Assembly (NCBI GenBank): GCA_002422985.1
Contig: DITZ01000077.1
Span: 1,626 to 9,259 of the forward strand
Reading direction: 5' to 3'
DNA length: 7,634 nucleotides
Origin: Sphingomonadales bacterium UBA6171
Lineage (GTDB): Bacteria; Pseudomonadota; Alphaproteobacteria; Sphingomonadales; Sphingomonadaceae
How positions within the stretch are numbered: the stretch's first letter is position 1; each line of letters begins with the position of its first letter. The notes under the pieces were generated by a model. That model worked only from the letters and a program-made list of their open reading frames with translations. It did no database searches and was not told the origin of the DNA. The translations under genes were made by a program, and so were the position numbers. This document shows, in pieces, positions 5,921 to 7,634 of this stretch.

Positions 5921-7504
5921 TTACTCCGAAGCCGCCTTTTTTGCGCGCGGCTTGGCCTTTGGCTTTTCCGCTACAGCTTCTTGCGTCACCGCTTCCCCGG
6001 CCTTGGCCTGCTTTGGCGCGGCCTTTTTCGCCGGCTTCGGGGCGTCCTGCGTCACGGCTTCGGGTTCGGCGGCAGCCTTTTTGGCGGCGGCCTTCTTCGG
6101 CCTGGCCGGGGCATGATCATGCCCATGGTCGTGCCCGTGATCGTGGTGATCATGGCCGCAGCCGGGGCCGTGCACATGGCCGGTGGGCGTTTCGTCCTCG
6201 CTGGAAATGGCGGCTTCCAGATCGGCGCGGCTCACGCTGCGCTCGGTCACATTGGCCTTGTCGAGCAGATGATCAACGACCTTCTCCTCGAACATCGGCG
6301 CGCGCAGCTGGGCGGCGGCCATCGCATTTTCCGCGAAATATTTCTGCACTTCGCGTTCCTGGCCCGGATAACGCGACGCTTCCTGCGCCACCAGCCGGTT
6401 CATTTCCGCATTGCTGACGTTCACGCCGGCCTTCTGGCCGATGTCCGACAGCAGCAGGCCCAGGCGCACGCGGCGCTCGGCGATGCGCACATAGTCCGCG
6501 CGCTCGGCCTCCAGCGCCACCTTCTCCTCGTCGCTCGCTTCCGCCGACACCTGTTGCCAGATCTGCTGAAACTCGGCTTCGACCATAGAGGGCGGCACGT
6601 CGAAATCATGCGCGGCGGCCAGATGGTCCAGCAGCTTGCGCTTCATATGGGTGCGGGTCAGATTCTTCAGTTCCGATTCAACCTGATCTTTCAGTATCTC
6701 GCGCAGCGCGGCCAGATTCTCCAGGCCCAGATTGGTGGCGAGCGAATCGTCCACGGCCGGCACAGAGGCGATTTTCACGGCCTTCACCTTGATGGCGAAC
6801 AGGGCGGCCTTGCCGGCCAGTTCAGCGGCCGGATAATCATCCGGGAAGGTGACGTTCACCGAGGTTTCGTCGCCGGTCTTCACGCCGGCCAGCCCGTCTT
6901 CAAAGCCGGGAATCAGCCGGCCGGAACCAAGCTCGATTTCCATGTCCGTGCCGGTGCCGCCGTCAAAGGCCACGCCATCCACACTGCCCACATAGTCCAT
7001 CACCACCAGGTCGCCGGTCGTGGCCTTGTGTTCGGCCGGCGCGTCGGCAAAGCTTTTGCTCTGCTCGGCCAGACGCGCCAGCGCCGCATCCAGCTCCTCG
7101 TCGGTTGCTTCCACAACCAGCTTTTCAAGCGCAATGCCTTCCAGGTCAGACGCCGGCACTTCGGGCAGCACTTCCACCGCCACATCAACCGTAACGTCTT
7201 TGCCTTCAGCCACTTCCGAGCGCAGGTCCACCTGCGGCTGGGTGGCGGGGCGCAGGCCGGCATCGGCAATCAGCCGGTTCACGGCATCATTGATCGCTTC
7301 GTTCACGGCCTCGGCGTGCAGCGCCGGCCCGTGCATCTTGCGCACCAGATTACCGGGCACCTTGCCGGGGCGGAAGCCCGGCATCCGCACCTTGGGGGCG
7401 ACTTCGGCGATGGCCGCGTCCACCTTGGTGGCGATGGCGCCGGCTTCGATGGTCAGGCTCCAGGCCCGCTTCAGGCCGTCGTTCAGGGTTTCGGTCACAG
7501 TCAT
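5921..7504 (-). CDS. tig: trigger factor with extra His-rich and Lys/Ala-rich C-terminal tail
   Basis: Trigger factor is the ribosome-bound chaperone and prolyl isomerase that receives nascent chains at the exit tunnel. The ribosome-binding signature GFRPGKVP is at 43-50. An FKBP-type prolyl-isomerase domain spans about 155-245, with GDLVVMDYVGSVDG and LIPGFEDGL. The helical substrate-cradling domain follows to about 435. Homologues usually run to about 430-450 residues; this one has 527. The added tail holds a His/Asp cluster at 443-464 (10 His, 5 Asp, 1 Cys in 22 residues), then a basic Lys/Ala/Pro stretch to the end. The His cluster resembles metal-binding tails such as that of SlyD, so nickel or zinc binding is an inference. 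The ATG at 7504 fits the family N-terminus, but its Shine-Dalgarno sequence is weak and far (GAGGA, about 12 nt). A short upstream ORF ends across this start. Downstream is the shared terminator; no clpP follows within the window. Confidence 0.95.
   Translation of the reverse strand: MTVTETLNDGLKRAWSLTIEAGAIATKVDAAIAEVAPKVRMPGFRPGKVPGNLVRKMHGPALHAEAVNEAINDAVNRLIADAGLRPATQPQVDLRSEVAEGKDVTVDVAVEVLPEVPASDLEGIALEKLVVEATDEELDAALARLAEQSKSFADAPAEHKATTGDLVVMDYVGSVDGVAFDGGTGTDMEIELGSGRLIPGFEDGLAGVKTGDETSVNVTFPDDYPAAELAGKAALFAIKVKAVKIASVPAVDDSLATNLGLENLAALREILKDQVESELKNLTRTHMKRKLLDHLAAAHDFDVPPSMVEAEFQQIWQQVSAEASDEEKVALEAERADYVRIAERRVRLGLLLSDIGQKAGVNVSNAEMNRLVAQEASRYPGQEREVQKYFAENAMAAAQLRAPMFEEKVVDHLLDKANVTERSVSRADLEAAISSEDETPTGHVHGPGCGHDHHDHGHDHGHDHAPARPKKAAAKKAAAEPEAVTQDAPKPAKKAAPKQAKAGEAVTQEAVAEKPKAKPRAKKAASE
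5933..6064 (-). repeat. tandem 66-bp repeat encoding 22-residue units in the tig tail
   Basis: Residues 481-502 and 503-524 of the trigger factor are two adjacent 22-residue units. Each begins with EAVTQ plus Asp/Glu-Ala after one residue (PEAVTQDA, GEAVTQEA) and ends in Lys/Ala/Pro-rich sequence (KAAPKQAKA, KAKPRAKKA). The match is strong at the front and looser behind, suggesting an old in-frame duplication. The units are highly basic and probably disordered. Confidence 0.65.
6113..6178 (-). other. His/Asp-rich metal-binding-like segment of trigger factor
   Basis: This stretch encodes tig residues 443-464: His at 443, 445, 451, 453, 454, 456, 458, 460, 462 and 464, Cys449, and Asp at 452, 455, 459, 463. 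The repeating unit is HDHG. The composition is seen directly. Metal binding is inferred from similar tails in SlyD, HypB and metal transporters. Confidence 0.75.
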
Positions 7505-7557
7505 GATGGCAATCTATCCTCAGGCTTACGGGGCGCTTCGCCGTCCGGGGTGGTCAT
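7501..7557 (-). CDS. possible 18-codon upstream ORF overlapping the tig start
   Basis: An ATG at 7557 opens a frame encoding MTTPDGEAPRKPEDRLPS, and its TGA (7503-7501) overlaps the tig ATG as ATGA. It starts 16 bp after the tRNA-Leu 3' end. The tig start has only a weak, distant Shine-Dalgarno sequence, so translation re-initiation from this frame could help load ribosomes. Against it, I see no good Shine-Dalgarno sequence before this ATG, and so short a frame can arise by chance. I do not recognise the peptide. Confidence 0.25.
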   Translation of the reverse strand: MTTPDGEAPRKPEDRLPS

Positions 7558-7573
7558 GGCCAGGGGTGGAGGC

Positions 7574-7634
7574 TGGTGCGGGTGAAGGGACTCGAACCCC
7601 CACGTCTTTCGACACTGGAACCTAAATCCAGCGC
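7574..7634 (-). tRNA. tRNA-Leu (anticodon UAG), 3' part, cut by the window end
   Basis: Read on the minus strand, the visible part has a complete anticodon arm (CTGGA, loop TTTAGGT, TCCAG) with anticodon TAG at 7624-7622. A class II long variable arm follows, with a GTC-GAAA-GAC stem. The T-arm loop TTCGAGT lies between GGGGG and CCCTT (two G-U pairs). The acceptor 3' strand CACCCGC, discriminator A73 and an encoded CCA ending at 7574 complete it. The long variable arm and A73 fit leucine, and UAG reads CUN codons, mainly CUA. The 5' acceptor strand and D-arm lie beyond the window. It is upstream of tig on the same strand, 69 bp away. Confidence 0.93.

Noticed and set aside
5981..7585. 534-codon plus-strand frame opposite tig
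   Set aside because: His/Gly/Arg-rich shadow of the trigger factor gene. It also runs into the tRNA region, which a real gene would be unlikely to do.

Overview
This window looks like an ordinary chromosomal housekeeping region of a GC-rich alphaproteobacterium, probably a member of the Sphingomonadales. That placement rests on overall protein similarity as I recognise it: a TPR protein directly ahead of ispE, an alphaproteobacterial-type ParE, and a TIGR02001/TorF-type outer-membrane protein. No marker gene is complete enough to prove it. There are five complete protein genes and one tRNA cut by the window edge. I see no mobile element, CRISPR array, toxin-antitoxin pair or defence system.

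Layout, left to right. Positions 1-102 are non-coding as far as I can see. Positions 103-4773 hold three minus-strand genes, read as parE (4773 to 2797), then a secreted TPR-repeat protein (2675 to 912), then ispE (915 to 103). The TPR stop and the ispE start share an ATGA overlap, so those two are almost certainly translated from one mRNA. parE is 121 bp upstream, separated by a spacer carrying two tandem hairpin-forming 25-bp units. The 259-bp gap 4774-5032 is a divergent promoter region between parE and a plus-strand outer-membrane protein gene (5033-5767). The outer-membrane gene and tig (trigger factor, 7504 to 5921) converge on a shared bidirectional terminator, a perfect 40-bp palindrome at 5818-5857. 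Upstream of tig, on the same strand, lies the 3' part of tRNA-Leu(UAG), whose encoded CCA end is 69 bp before the tig start.

Functionally the genes are mostly core: ispE in isoprenoid precursor synthesis, parE in chromosome decatenation, tig in co-translational folding, and tRNA-Leu in translation. The TPR protein and the porin-like protein act in the envelope. The most unusual features are the trigger factor's extra C-terminal tail (a 22-residue His/Asp cluster followed by a Lys/Ala-rich tandem repeat), an 18-codon upstream ORF whose stop overlaps the tig start, and an inverted repeat with an extra half-site in the parE/porin intergenic region. I did not find a convincing undescribed multi-gene system here.
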